Notes under the pieces: model-generated
Told to the model about the DNA's origin: nothing
What the model saw: only the letters and a program-made list of their open reading frames with translations
The model's database searches: none
Translations under genes and position numbers: made by a program
Part shown: positions 31,139-41,777 of the stretch, piece after piece
Layout: the number at the start of each line of letters is the position of its first letter
Numbering within the stretch: position 1 is the first letter of the stretch
NCBI GenBank assembly: GCA_951394045.1
Contig: OX595986.1
Location: 4,493,534-4,557,533 of the forward strand
Reading direction: 5' to 3'
Origin: Nitzschia sp. DOCU1
Lineage: Eukaryota > Bacillariophyta > Bacillariophyceae > Bacillariales > Bacillariaceae
DNA: 64,000 bases

Positions 31139-31584
31139 TGTTGTGTGATGATAATGCTAAGGGAATCCTTCGGTAGTAGTATCCAAAACCTTCTCAGCAA
31201 TGAATGATCGAGTGGTTGTCCGTGCTAGTGCTCTCGTCGCAACGAGTCTCATCGTTGTTGGATTGGTGTGGTGGTAAAAGCTCCTTCCTGGCCGCACAAA
31301 AGTCTCGTGGAGGGAGGGAATTGGGAATTCTGATTGGATGGAATTTTCGTATCACGAGTTCCCGTGGTTGAAAACGGCGGATCCAAACTCCACGTGTCAC
31401 TTTCATTCCTGCACACACAGAGAGTCGAATGGGTCGAAAGGTCGGAGAAGTTCTTCGAGACCCTTTTCAGTCGTCTCCCTTTCGATGACACGATGAGACG
31501 ATGTAGAGAGCGAGGGTATCGTATGGACTCTCTCATTGTTTACGAACAGAACGGCAATTGCAACACACAGTATCAAACATAACC
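31139..31584. promoter_or_regulatory. Divergent intergenic region, eIF3e / membrane protein
   Basis: 446 bp head to head; no motif called. Confidence 0.5.
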
Positions 31585-32484
31585 ATGTTTCGAAGACCGC
31601 AACGTCCTCCTCCACCCCGCCCTCCCGGCGCCCAGATCATCCTCCCTGACCCCGGCGATATCGGCCAGCTGATGGTCCGAGGCGCGAGGAATTTTGCTCG
31701 TCGACACAAGGTGATTACGGGAAGTTATATTCTAGGTCTCCTCGTCATTGTTCTGATTGGCGGCGGAACCAAGTTGACATATGATCAACGCCGCCAGTAC
31801 AATGAAATTATGAATACGATCGACTTGCAGGCAGAATATGACGCATCCCAAGACTTTTGGATGGCTAATCAAGCGTATCGGGCCAGCAAGGGCTGGTTCA
31901 CGTGTGACGGTTTGTGTCAACGTAACAAGCGACGCATGGAAGACGCCAAGTATCGACTCGACTTGATTCGACAAGAAGGTCAGGCACGCATGAGTGACGC
32001 CAAGAGCGTAGCCGGCCTCTTTAGTGAAATTGGAGTCGGTGAGGTGCAAGATAGTTTCTGGTCGTATTTCAATTCCGGCAAACAATTTGCCAAGCGACAA
32101 AGTATGTGGGATGCCATGTTTATGGGAATTCGAAGTATGGGACGAGATGAGAGTATGCTCGAGTATGGACTACGAGTATTGATGAATGTTCTTTTGAACT
32201 TTTCTATTGGACTGGTCATGGCTCTGGTCATGTTTGTCATTGGACTGTGGTCCATTGTCACGTCCTATCAGCCAAATCCTTTGGTGGCAATGATCTTTTT
32301 TATCATGGCGGCTTGTGCAGCCTTTGCCTTTGTGGCATCCTACCTGTTGGCGATTTATGGGGCGGCGGCAGGAGGCGTCTACGGACTATTGAAAGTTGCA
32401 GAAACCAATGCACGGGCGGCAAGAATTCAAGGCGGACGACCGCAACAACAACCCTACATGCACAATCGACCTCATTATCAATAG
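31585..32484 (+). CDS. Small multi-pass membrane protein, family not recognised
   Basis: A 299-residue protein from the ATG at 31585 (MFRRPQRPPPPRPP). The open frame extends a little further upstream only from a TTG. After a Pro/Arg-rich N-terminus there is one hydrophobic segment at about residues 47-66 (GSYILGLLVIVLIGGG), a soluble charged region (70-195) with one CDGLCQR pair of cysteines, and two or three hydrophobic segments at about 200-280 (NFSIGLVMALVMFVIGLW; MIFFIMAACAAFAFVASYLL). The C-terminal tail is Gln/His-rich. It shares a 446-bp divergent promoter region with eIF3e. I see no transporter or enzyme motif; it may be a conserved stramenopile membrane protein. Confidence 0.7.
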   Translation: MFRRPQRPPPPRPPGAQIILPDPGDIGQLMVRGARNFARRHKVITGSYILGLLVIVLIGGGTKLTYDQRRQYNEIMNTIDLQAEYDASQDFWMANQAYRASKGWFTCDGLCQRNKRRMEDAKYRLDLIRQEGQARMSDAKSVAGLFSEIGVGEVQDSFWSYFNSGKQFAKRQSMWDAMFMGIRSMGRDESMLEYGLRVLMNVLLNFSIGLVMALVMFVIGLWSIVTSYQPNPLVAMIFFIMAACAAFAFVASYLLAIYGAAAGGVYGLLKVAETNARAARIQGGRPQQQPYMHNRPHYQ

Positions 32485-32875
32485 TTTGTTTGGCATGCTA
32501 ATAGTAGAATAAGTATTGTAGCACCTCCAGTACATTGCCATTTGTGAGTGGTGGTTGTTTCACTACCTAGCAGGAGGACGAATAATACTGTGGTTGAATC
32601 ATGCTGCTTGGTTGTAGTTTCGTCCGAGAAGCATACCACGCGGAAAGAACCCCGCCTGCTAGCTTTGAACTTGCCGCTCATTGTTGACAAGAATTCATCA
32701 AATCGAATAAATTAATACAGCACTTACACAGAATACAACACAATATTATACAACAGGCTCCGCACCGAAGGTGCATGCCCGCTTCTGCCTTCTCGCGATT
32801 CCATGTGTTCTAGAGACATTCCCCTTGTCATGTATGATGATACATCAACGCTGCTATAACCAACTACCAGTACTC
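32485..32875. other. Convergent intergenic region, nothing recognised
   Basis: 391 bp between the membrane-protein and hydrolase stop codons. Confidence 0.5.
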
Positions 32876-33958
32876 TCAGAGTTCATGAAATTCGGAGCCG
32901 AATAGTTTTGTGGGGAGTGATCGGCCCTTGCGAACTGGTGATGACTTTTCCTTGCCGGCAGCAGCCTCTTCTTTAACCTTGTCTTCGATCTTGAAGGATT
33001 CCGGTAGTGATCGTGACTGGCCTCGAAGAGAGTCAATGATTTCCTTAGCCCAGGTCTCTGGTTCTCCAACAATCGACCCCATGACTTTTGCCAAGTTACC
33101 AGGCTCGGCCAAAATGCTGTTGTGATCGGCCCCTTCGATAGTTACCAAACTTGCCGTACAATTCCGATCATTCATTTGGTTAACAAGTTCCGAGACAGAC
33201 TTTTCCAGTACAAGGTGATCTTTGGAACCGTGATAGACAATTACTGGACTTCTCAGGTTGGATGGGATATAAACTTCTTCCTTGGACAGAGCTAGACTCA
33301 CCATCTGCTCATTCCCAGCGTTGCCTTGCAATGTAGCATACGACGATACTATTTTTGCAGCTTGGAATTGGAGGTGGTGAGGATTAGACCACCCAACAAG
33401 ATTGATAGTTCCAAGAGAAAGCTTGCTGAGCACGCGGGGTATTATGGAATGTCGAAAGACTTCTGGGAGGGTTTGCGCCAATGATATCCATTGAGGATGC
33501 AACTCTTCTTCCGTTTCATTGAAATATATCCAGGGGCTCAACAGAACTGTCCGTACTATTCTCTCCTTGAAAGCTCTATCCGACAGCAATGCCAAAACAT
33601 GTAAACCACCCAATGAATGCCCCAACAACCGTACTTTCGAAAAGTTTCCAAGCACTTTGTCACAAAACTGAGACATGTCTTCGGCCCACCCAGAAAGCGT
33701 TCTATTTTCTTGATACGTCGACTCTCCAATACCAGGATAGTCAACGGCCAAGACGCGAAGATTATTCTGAAGCGCTGCTTGATGTGCAAACATAATGGCG
33801 ACGCTGGAAGTCATTAGGCCAAAGCAAAATAGAACAGGCATTCCTGATTCGATGTTACCGCACTCGCTGTAGGACAGTGTTCGACCATCTTTTAATTTGA
33901 TCTTCTTCTTGGTATACCTCGGGTTTTCGATCAGCTTTTTCAGGCGGTCTATGTTCAT
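32876..33958 (-). CDS. Alpha/beta hydrolase
   Basis: A 360-residue single-exon protein from the ATG at 33958 (MNIDRLKKLIENPRY); the open frame continues four codons upstream to a TTG. It has the alpha/beta-hydrolase fold order: PVLFCFG oxyanion strand, AVDYPGIGES, nucleophile elbow GHSLGG with Ser115, then VYHGSKDHLV (Asp247) and GADHNSI (His279), completing the triad. No signal peptide is visible. Substrate cannot be assigned: family members include esterases, lipases and epoxide hydrolases. The last 45 residues are charged and probably disordered. It is convergent with the membrane-protein gene and followed on its 5' side by a 2.4-kb stretch without genes. Confidence 0.85.
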   Translation of the reverse strand: MNIDRLKKLIENPRYTKKKIKLKDGRTLSYSECGNIESGMPVLFCFGLMTSSVAIMFAHQAALQNNLRVLAVDYPGIGESTYQENRTLSGWAEDMSQFCDKVLGNFSKVRLLGHSLGGLHVLALLSDRAFKERIVRTVLLSPWIYFNETEEELHPQWISLAQTLPEVFRHSIIPRVLSKLSLGTINLVGWSNPHHLQFQAAKIVSSYATLQGNAGNEQMVSLALSKEEVYIPSNLRSPVIVYHGSKDHLVLEKSVSELVNQMNDRNCTASLVTIEGADHNSILAEPGNLAKVMGSIVGEPETWAKEIIDSLRGQSRSLPESFKIEDKVKEEAAAGKEKSSPVRKGRSLPTKLFGSEFHEL

Positions 33959-36383
33959 GGTGTCCAATTCTCGGACAGCGATGGCAGAGGGAATAATTCA
34001 GATATCGGCACTTGTTATTCGCGACGCTACGAAAGTGGATGATCCCTGAAGACGACAATCAGTGCTGATGATTGGCACGTATTGGATACACAGCGGGGGC
34101 TGTTTTCTAGTGGAGACCCCTTGAATGGGTAGTCACTTTGTTGCTGCTGTTTGTTTCATTAGGAACCCTGCCCAGCACTTGGCCTGGCTACCAGAGACAA
34201 GATTTATTTGCGCAAGTTTCCGCTAACGCGAGAAGAAGGTTATGTGAAACAACGCCTGGCTTGCTTGCTTGGATGAGACGGGGGAACCTAACATAGATTC
34301 TGTTTTCTATAAGATTGTATATTTTTCACATGTCAAATTTAACGGGCATGCATTTAGAGTATATTCGAAAGCGACCATTTTTGTTGGTTCAGCCGACTGT
34401 ATCATTTATTTCAACTTATACAATGTGGTATATCGATATAAAAGGGATCTTTTGTGCCGAAGAACCGCAATGGGTTCGGTGTGATGGTATGATATGGATG
34501 GTATGCATACGATATACTCTTAGTACGTACCTAACCTTTTATGATTATAGACATCTATCTCGCTATATCTTACAACTTTGCATGATGGACAACGCTACCG
34601 TAGCAGCGGAAATATGTATATCGATTGATTTGATGTAGTGCATTTAAGATGACGACGTATGTTGTCGTTATGTTATTTTCCGGTAGGACAACCTTAGGGC
34701 CCTAAGCATCATTGTTGTTGCTCAGTCGCAGTTTGCAAGGAGTCGGAAGTCTAAATGAGAAAATGAGCTGCGTGGTCGACAAGTGCGAAGTTCCCATTTG
34801 CTTGGAAAACGTCGGACATCAATTCCTAGTCGTCGGTCCTCCAATGTCCCATTCAAATAAGTGCAGGATCGAGCGATTCAAATGAAAACCTGGTAGCCTA
34901 CGAATATTGACAATTGAACCAAAAGTCTTGCGAGTCCTTGCAGTGTATCCAATGCATTCTCATTCCTATGTGATTCCCTTGTCGTCCTGTATTGTACCGA
35001 TTCTCGTTGTCCATTCACGGCATAAGAATGGCGAGGGGCTTCGCCAGCAACAAGGAGTCTTGAATCACGCAAATATAATTTTGATCCAAAACGGCGACAC
35101 TACAAATATGATCAGTGGGATTCAATGCAACGATGCCACAACGCAAGGCTACGCCACCCGCTGCGGCGATGCCCTTCGGATCTGGACGCGATGAACCATC
35201 GCGAAATGCTCGGAGGAAGTGGGAACGTTGCACTTCTCTGTGGGTCGATCGTCGTCGACAAGGGAGCTTGGAATTATAGTCGATTTCATCTTCCTCATTG
35301 TTGTTCGACGACCAATGCGCAGTCGCTGATCGCATTGACGATGGTAGTCGATATTAGTACTGTCCGAACCAAACTGGAACGAGATTTCGACATTTCTGTC
35401 TCGGCTGACCTGTCGGACAGAATCGTGCCGGAAGGTAGTGGCGCCGTCAAGCAACGTACATGGGAAAATACCACGAGGCCACGGCACTAAACAGAAAGAA
35501 GAATCCTGGGCATGCATGTTCTATCCTTGCGAACGGCGGGTTACCGCCCCCTGCCATGATACAAGGGGGTCGGCGGTCTCGTATTGCTGTCGTCGTTGTC
35601 GTCGTATATTATCATAACTTGAATTGTAGTTGATACCACAGCCGCATCGCTCATGGCACCCCACCCACCACCGCCCGCCAATTTTTGTAATTTCGTCATC
35701 TTGCAGCCAAGAGTTGTGAATAGAGGCGTGTATTCCTAGCTTGTACTGTACTGCCCAACAAGAACATCAACGACAGCAACGAAAAGGCACTTGCTGCAGC
35801 CTTATTGCGCAACGTGGAACACGCAGTCCGTTTGGATTTGGTTTGTTTAGCAGTAGTGCTTGTCAGGGACGAAAGAACTTCTGCCACCGAAAGATATCCA
35901 ATTAACCTCTCGCACCACGATATCTTCACTCACACCATCGTTTTCCGGGGTGCTCCATAATACGGCGTTGCAGAGGAGGCAAACAATCTGGACTGGGATG
36001 TGTCGTTGGCTTGGGCCCGCCGCCTATGATTACCGAAGAATCATCACCTTGCTTCGTTGTTTCGTCTCTCTCCGTCTTGCCGCAGATTCGTGCACTCCGA
36101 ACCTTTTCAACGCACCCAGTCTCATTTTTGGTCCCAAACGGATGGGAAGGCGCACCTAACATATGGTTAATTAAATAATGGTTTCATGTCCTGAACGTGT
36201 CGTCTTCAGAAAAGCCCCCCCCCCCCCCCCCCCTCCAAAAAAATAAGCCATATGGTAAAGGAAATAGAAAACAGCGTAGGGGTTGAGTTCAGAACACCCA
36301 CTACTGTATTTGGTCGGAAACCACCAATCGCATTTTCATAGTGAACTTCTCGCAATCCATCAAATGAAGCATTTTGCAACACT
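33959..36383. other. 2.4-kb gene-poor interval
   Basis: The longest stretch without a supported gene. Short open frames (for example 34315-34638 and 35125-35490) show no domain. A run of 19 C lies at 36215-36233, followed shortly by a 7-A run. I see no tRNA or repeat pair. Confidence 0.55.
36215..36233 (+). repeat. Homopolymer of 19 C
   Basis: An uninterrupted C run about 150 bp upstream of the silaffin-like start codon. Such runs are prone to length error in sequencing and to real length change. Confidence 0.9.
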
Positions 36384-39300
36384 ATGATGATGGCGTGCAG
36401 ATACTTTCAGATATTATTCTACGTCTCTGCAGTAGCACTATGGGGCATCGTGGCTTCTGGCGAACAGGAAGCCGTTGTTGTGGAGGTTGATGGTACAGTT
36501 TCGCGGCAATCTTTGGGAAGAAGGAGTTCGTCCCTTTTGCCTCAGAAGCCACAGAAGCTAATCCAACAAGTGCCCTACCTTGAGCGACAACTTTCCAGTG
36601 AATCTCATGGAAGAAGTCAGTATGAGGAGTACTCGCCATACGAGGCATATTATCCCAGAGGGAGCGGCAAGGGATCGGGAAAAGGAGGCAGGGGACGAGA
36701 ATCCAGGAGCGAATCAAGCGATGGTTCTGGCAAAGGAAGAGGGTCGAAGAATAAATCACAAAACAGTTCCGGGAAAGGAAAAGGCTCGAGGAGTAAATCA
36801 AGTAAATCGGAATCTGATAAGGGACGGCACTCCAGTTCACAAGATCACGATGACGAAGACGAAGAAGAGGGTGGGATTCCGTTGCGATTATTGCTCCTGG
36901 ATGGGACATGTTTGAAAGGTGCGTTTGCAGGGTAGGGACGCGATTCGATTATCAAACTCTCTATCTCATTTATGCGTAGTCATGAACGATGATGTCGGTC
37001 GTGATTTTGAGGTTCCTGGATATTCAAGAGTTCCTGTCAAAGGGGGCAAAGCAATCGATAGGGGGGACCTTTCTTCAAAGAGTAGCAAGTCTTCTAAAAG
37101 TGACAGCTACTCGGGAAAAGGAAAGGGTAAAGGTGATTCAAGAAGTCGAGGGGGTTCTGGGAAAGGGCACGGGCGCGATTTAAGTAGTGGCAGTTACTCG
37201 GGAAAAGGAAAGGGTAAAGGTGATTCAAGAAGTCGAGGGGGTTCTGGGAAAGGGCACGGGCACGATTCAAGTAGTGGCAGATCGGGAAGTTCAAAATCTG
37301 GAAAGGGTAGTTACGAGATTCAACGGGAACCGGATTTCTTTGTCATTTGTCGCAACGAAACTGCTGTTGATGACTTCTGTGCTCAAAACCCAACAGCCCT
37401 CCCTGTAGGGATGCCAACTGATCCAACCGAATCACCAGCTCCATCTTTACAGCCTTCGCTATCTGATATACCTTCTATGACTCCGACTGTAAGCGCGGCA
37501 CCCTCTATTTCTCATGCACCAACCAGAGAGACACCTAGCCCATCTGCATCTCCTACCGAACAGCCGAGTGCAATTCCTTCAGATGGACCGAGCCTTACAC
37601 CTACACAGTCTCCCGAGCCCACTGTTCCACCCACTCCGCTTGCATCTGCATCACCAACTCTTTCACTTGAACCTACTGACAATCCGACAGGGTTGCCAAC
37701 GTCGTCTCCCAGTGCGGCCCCCACTGAGCAGTCACGATGCGTTGTTCGGTCCAATTTAGGATTCTGTGACAGTCGAATCATAACCACTCCACCTGACGAA
37801 AAGTGCGACTGCTATAACTTCTGTGGTGAAGTTTATGTCGGTAAGTGAAGTGATGTTGAAACAGTGCAATTCGACAATCGCTCTCTCATTCGATACATTT
37901 AAGGCTGTTGTGATTTTGATAAACAGTGTGATATTGACTGTGTTGGTTTTCTGATTGCCGGATGCGTACAACCAGAATTTCCGACCAATGCTCCATCTGC
38001 AACACCAACTTGGGCGCCAACCATAACGCCGCTTCCTTCTATGAGGTACGTCTACCGGACATAGACTTGCGAATACCAAAGAATACATCTTCTCACCGTT
38101 TTTCGACTATTTTGGCAGTGACAACCCGACTCCCTTCCCAACAATCAGTAGTGAGCCGTCAATTAGCTTTGCACCTACTACTATCGACCAACGAACTCCT
38201 TTTCCAACAGCCACTCTACGCCCAACAGAGCCACAATGCATTGTTGCTGTGAACACTGAGCTGTGTGACGAAGTCACCCAAGGTGTTGAGCCGATTGAAG
38301 GCTGTGATTGCTACAACTTTTGTAACGGAGCGTATAATGGGTGCTGCCAATTCTTTCAAGGCGAACAATGTAAGTGGATCCAGTGGCATTTGGAAAATGG
38401 TTCAAATGGGAGTTTATGCTTAACCATATCCATGTGGGCTGGTTTTCTTGATAACAGGCAAACAAGACTGCTTCGGACAAGTGGTTTCGGGTTGTCCCAT
38501 CGAAGTCAAGTATCCAACAGTATCCCCAGCGCCCACGGTCACAATAGAACCAAGCGAAAACCCAACATCCAGCGCTATGCCAACGTCTACCGTATCCCCA
38601 TCTACAAGTCCTAGCGGCTCGCAGCAGCCCACTTATAGCGTTCGTCCGAGTTTTGCACCATCATTATCGCCAACAATCGGTCCGTCAATCACATGGACGC
38701 CGACTCACAGTCCCACGCTTCCATTGCCATCGCCATCCCCAAGTCTCTCGCCACATCCTTCCGGGAAGCCGACAATTACCCCTCAGCCTTCGATCAGCGC
38801 AGAACCTTCGGACTCTCCGTCCGTCTCAAGCGCACCATCTGTAAGTTCCGCCCCGAGTTCAGAGCCATCAGTCGCTCCTACCCCAGGCCCGACAGTGACT
38901 CCCCGTCCCACACGCGAAGGCGAGAGCGCCGGCGATCCATCCTTGTGCATACCCGTTGCAGCTAGAACTACCGATGGTGCATCCGCAGATTCAATGGCAA
39001 ATCCTTCTAGTGGTGGCATGCTCCCAGCATTGGCCATGGGGGCAGTTTTGGTATCAATGGCCTTTTATGTGGGACGACGACAAGGAGAATCGCATTCCAA
39101 TCGAAGTACATTATCCTACGACAAGCTTGAGATGGAGCTGATGTATTTGGAGGAGCAACGGAAATGGGCTGTTGAAGAGAAGAACTGGAAGGAAGCCAAA
39201 CATTTGGAGCAAATCATCCAACGCAAGAAGCAAGACTTGGACGCGCGGAGCGAGGCTGTTGGTCTACTGGAACGTTCCGATGAAGCTTGGAGTTTGAAGA

Positions 39301-39857
39301 AAATGAAGACGCAGATGAAGTTTTTGGAATTGGAACACGAAAGTCTAGTACGCAAGGTTGACTTGCGTGAAGATGTCATCAAGTCTCTTAGGGAAGAGGG
39401 GGATCTCAAGCAAGTCAAGATTGACATGCTGGAAAATATGCTTCGAACGCTACAGCAGGATAAGGATGCTGAAGTGGGAGGAGTCCGGGAAGCAAAGGAT
39501 GCTACGCCCATTATGGCAAAAATAGTTGAAGAAATCGAAGATACTGCGGGACTTTGTCTTATGCTTCCATCAAACCCTGAGAAGCCCAATATGGAATCAC
39601 CGTTCTTCGGAATGGAGCCAGACGTGGACAGAACAAAGGATATGACTTTTGAAATCAATGGCAAGCAAGCGATGTGGATTGGGCCAACGGACGAAAATGG
39701 AGTCCCCCATGGCACTGGAAGTGTGGAGTTTGCCAATAAGGACGTCTATGTTGGAAGCGTCGTACACGGGAAACTCGATGGTCGGGGTACGATGTTTGTT
39801 CACGGGGGCGGGATCGTCCGAGGTGTGTTCAAAGAAAATGAATATGTTGGCCGTTAA
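36384..39857 (+). CDS. Secreted-pathway membrane protein with silaffin-like, Cys-rich, PT-rich, coiled-coil and MORN parts; five exons
   Basis: Exons 36384-36918, 36980-37840, 37904-38045, 38119-38369 and 38458-39857 join in frame to 1,062 residues. A signal peptide (1-25) is followed by an RQL site (68-70) of the RXL processing type, then Lys/Ser/Gly-rich sequence (93-150 and 208-288) with KSSKSSK at 212-218 and two 29-residue repeats. Two Cys-rich modules follow (both with CDCYNFC), separated and followed by long Pro/Thr/Ser-rich mucin-like stretches. A transmembrane segment lies at 784-802, then a coiled coil (about 820-955) and MORN-like repeats (1000-1060). The RXL site and KxxK clusters recall silaffins and silicalemma proteins; a role in the silica deposition vesicle or cell wall is an inference. 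A short upstream ORF (36364-36387) overlaps the start codon. Confidence 0.8.
37105..37278 (+). repeat. In-frame 87-bp tandem repeat (29 residues x 2)
   Basis: Units 37105-37191 and 37192-37278 differ at three bases. Each encodes a Ser-Tyr-Ser-Gly-Lys-Gly-rich unit with GKGKGKGDSRSRGGSGKG. It lies inside exon 2 of the silaffin-like gene. Confidence 0.95.
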
Positions 39858-40367
39858 AAGTGCCAATGTGATGCTCTATACTTTCATAAGGCAACAGTAA
39901 CAGATCGTCCTTCAAGACTTGCGGGGAAACAAGATCTTAGCAAGATTCAGGGAACAACAATGTGCAACTGGAATCGGAGGACGGGAAACAAGATCTTGAG
40001 CAAGAGTCGGGGAACAATATGCAGCTGAAATCGGTGGAATTCCTGGGGGTAGGAGTAACTAGTTTCAGTAAAACTTAGCTCGTGCTTGTTTCACAGCGTT
40101 TGTGTTTCTTTTGGTTCTTTGTACGCATCTACTGCGAGTAGTAGAGTAGGCGCTCTGCTATAACTTGTTAGGTGGGAGAATGTAGTTTCTCGCCATTGTG
40201 TACTCGAACTATGTAGGCGATCAATTCTCACGTTGCCATGGAGTTCGGTCTCAGTAGTCGTCTCGCGAAAAGCCCAAACGCCGGATTAAGATAGAAAGAA
40301 GACAAACGAGAAGTCAACTCTTGCGGCACCATCGTCGACGATCCAAGGACGACGAGGAAGCCACGAC
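39858..40367. other. 3' flank of the silaffin-like gene, with a local duplication
   Basis: Contains an imperfect repeat of GGGAAACAAGATCTT(A/G)AGCAAGA(T/G)TC(A/G)GGGAACAA near 39924 and 39982. No gene seen before the TIR transposon at 40373. Confidence 0.55.
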
Positions 40368-40689
40368 GATTTTAGCGGTTCCAAACCCCGTGTAAACGTC
40401 TCATTTTCGTACCAAGCCAGACGGTACAAAAATGACCCATCCGAACCACGAAACGACCGACGATTTCGTGGCGAATTTAGTCAAGCACATGCCGTCACAG
40501 ACGATACAACACGAGGGACAAAAACAACACCGTGACAATCAACCAATTGCTATGAGCAATGACGCCGTTGTCACAGCAATCCACCAGCATGACACAACGA
40601 TTGAGAGAAACACAGTACTAACGTCGACGACTACCGGTACGATGCTACCGTGGTGGAGCGCCCCTTGACGGAGGATGTACCTGTTGTGC

Positions 40690-41185
40690 GGTATTCGCTT
40701 TGCACATCAAGAAATTCAACACATATCCATGACGACCTTGTGCGATACCGGTGATGTCTTGTCGATTCCAGCCATGCAAATATTCAAGAAAAAGACATGA
40801 ATGAACGCATGCACACTACGCCCTACTGTACTTTCATGCTGAAAAGATTGCCGAAATGGCATGGGATTTGGTATGGGATGTGATGCTGTGTGCAAGAGTT
40901 ATGATATTGATTCGATTGAAGAAGCCTTTGTGCCAGCAGGAACGGGATGGCACAAACCGGAAGATCTGATGTGACGAGAGGCTTTGTTGGATGAAGTGGA
41001 GAAGAAAGGATTGTTTGGTATGGAAGTAGTCGAGGTCAGTTCTCCCTATGATCATGTCGATATTACATCGCTCAAGGCCTTGTGGATTGCTTATTGTCGA
41101 TGCCTTGCCAGGTGCCATGGTAGTTCATGGAACTATGGGCACGCACAAGATCATTATCGACAAGGCGGTTGTTCCATTCTAAGTA
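40690..41185 (+). pseudogene. Arginase/agmatinase (ureohydrolase) gene fragment inside transposon copy 1
   Basis: Translation in shifted frames gives ureohydrolase pieces. One is GIRFAHQEIQ...LCDTGDV near 40690-40800. The other, after a gap where the metal-binding GGDHS/DAHxD region should be, is SYDIDSIEEAFVPAGTGW, then a TGA inside the usual T-R-E segment (LM-stop-REAL, near 40971), then GMEVVEVSSPYDHVDITSLKAL up to about 41090 and a possible tail to 41185. Arginase-family enzymes carry a SxDxDxxxPxxxPGTG motif of this kind. The internal deletion, stop and frame changes show it is not functional. Confidence 0.78.
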
Positions 41186-41441
41186 GTACTACAGAGGGAA
41201 ACTAATCAAGTAATACATGAGTTGAAATTCATTCGCAAGTAGACCCTTTGTTACAATACTAATAGTGGTTTTGTTGAAATTGAAGCGACAAAGATCGTGG
41301 CGCTTTCTTCGCTATTACTATCACACATCGTTATAGTGCCTCTGGTGGCATCCATACTCCATTGAGTTTTGGCAGCCGACCGACGGTGGCGCACAACGTG
41401 CCGCATTGTTCGAATGTCACCATTTCTTTCTCAAAAATGAA

Positions 41442-41516
41442 TATCTCCGTTATCTTTTTTGCATAAGCCTCTATCAAAAGTATTCAAAGCTCTGTGCCAA
41501 AAAGATAACTGAGATA
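41442..41516. repeat. Long hairpin (23-bp arms) near the right end of transposon copy 1
   Basis: Arms 41442-41464 and 41494-41516 pair over 23 positions with two mismatches plus a wobble, around a 29-nt loop. The homologous hairpin in copy 2 is at 47892-47966. Arm sequences differ between copies but pairing is kept. Confidence 0.88.
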
Positions 41517-41777
41517 CAATGTTTGGATGAAGTAATGATCTATAGAATGGTGTCCATGGTCGGACCGAGATTTCGTTTCCGTGATAGCATCGAGCGAAAA
41601 CATCATCGCGCCCAAAAAATGATTCCAAGTTTGACTAATTTGATTGCAATTATTCATGATTCAAAAGTTAATCCCGGACGCGAGACGTTTACGCGCACTT
41701 TGGAACCGCTAGATTTGAATCTTACTTTTCGGACGATCAATATAATTTGTCTCTTGCATCCACGACGAGTTGTTACC

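Larger units (their letters stand above)
40373..41711. mobile_element. TIR DNA transposon, copy 1, carrying an arginase/agmatinase gene fragment
   Basis: A 1,339-bp element with 30-bp terminal inverted repeats (40373-40402 and 41682-41711; 26 of 30 match; termini TAGCGGTTCC / GGAACCGCTA). A 5-bp target duplication GATTT lies on both sides (40368-40372, 41712-41716). About 170 bp at the left end and 363 bp at the right end match copy 2 (46831-48161). The interior of about 800 bp does not match and holds the arginase-family pseudogene. There is no transposase frame, so it is non-autonomous. It ends 66 bp before the aspartate aminotransferase start codon. Confidence 0.88.

Noticed and set aside
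34315..34638. Plus-strand open frame of 107 codons in the gene-poor interval
   Set aside because: AT-rich, no domain, no splice partner; also 34907-35194 and 35125-35490 were discarded for the same reasons.
41431..41628. Minus-strand ORF also present at 47896-48078
   Set aside because: It starts with TTG, has no domain, and is shared only because both transposon copies share this near-identical end.
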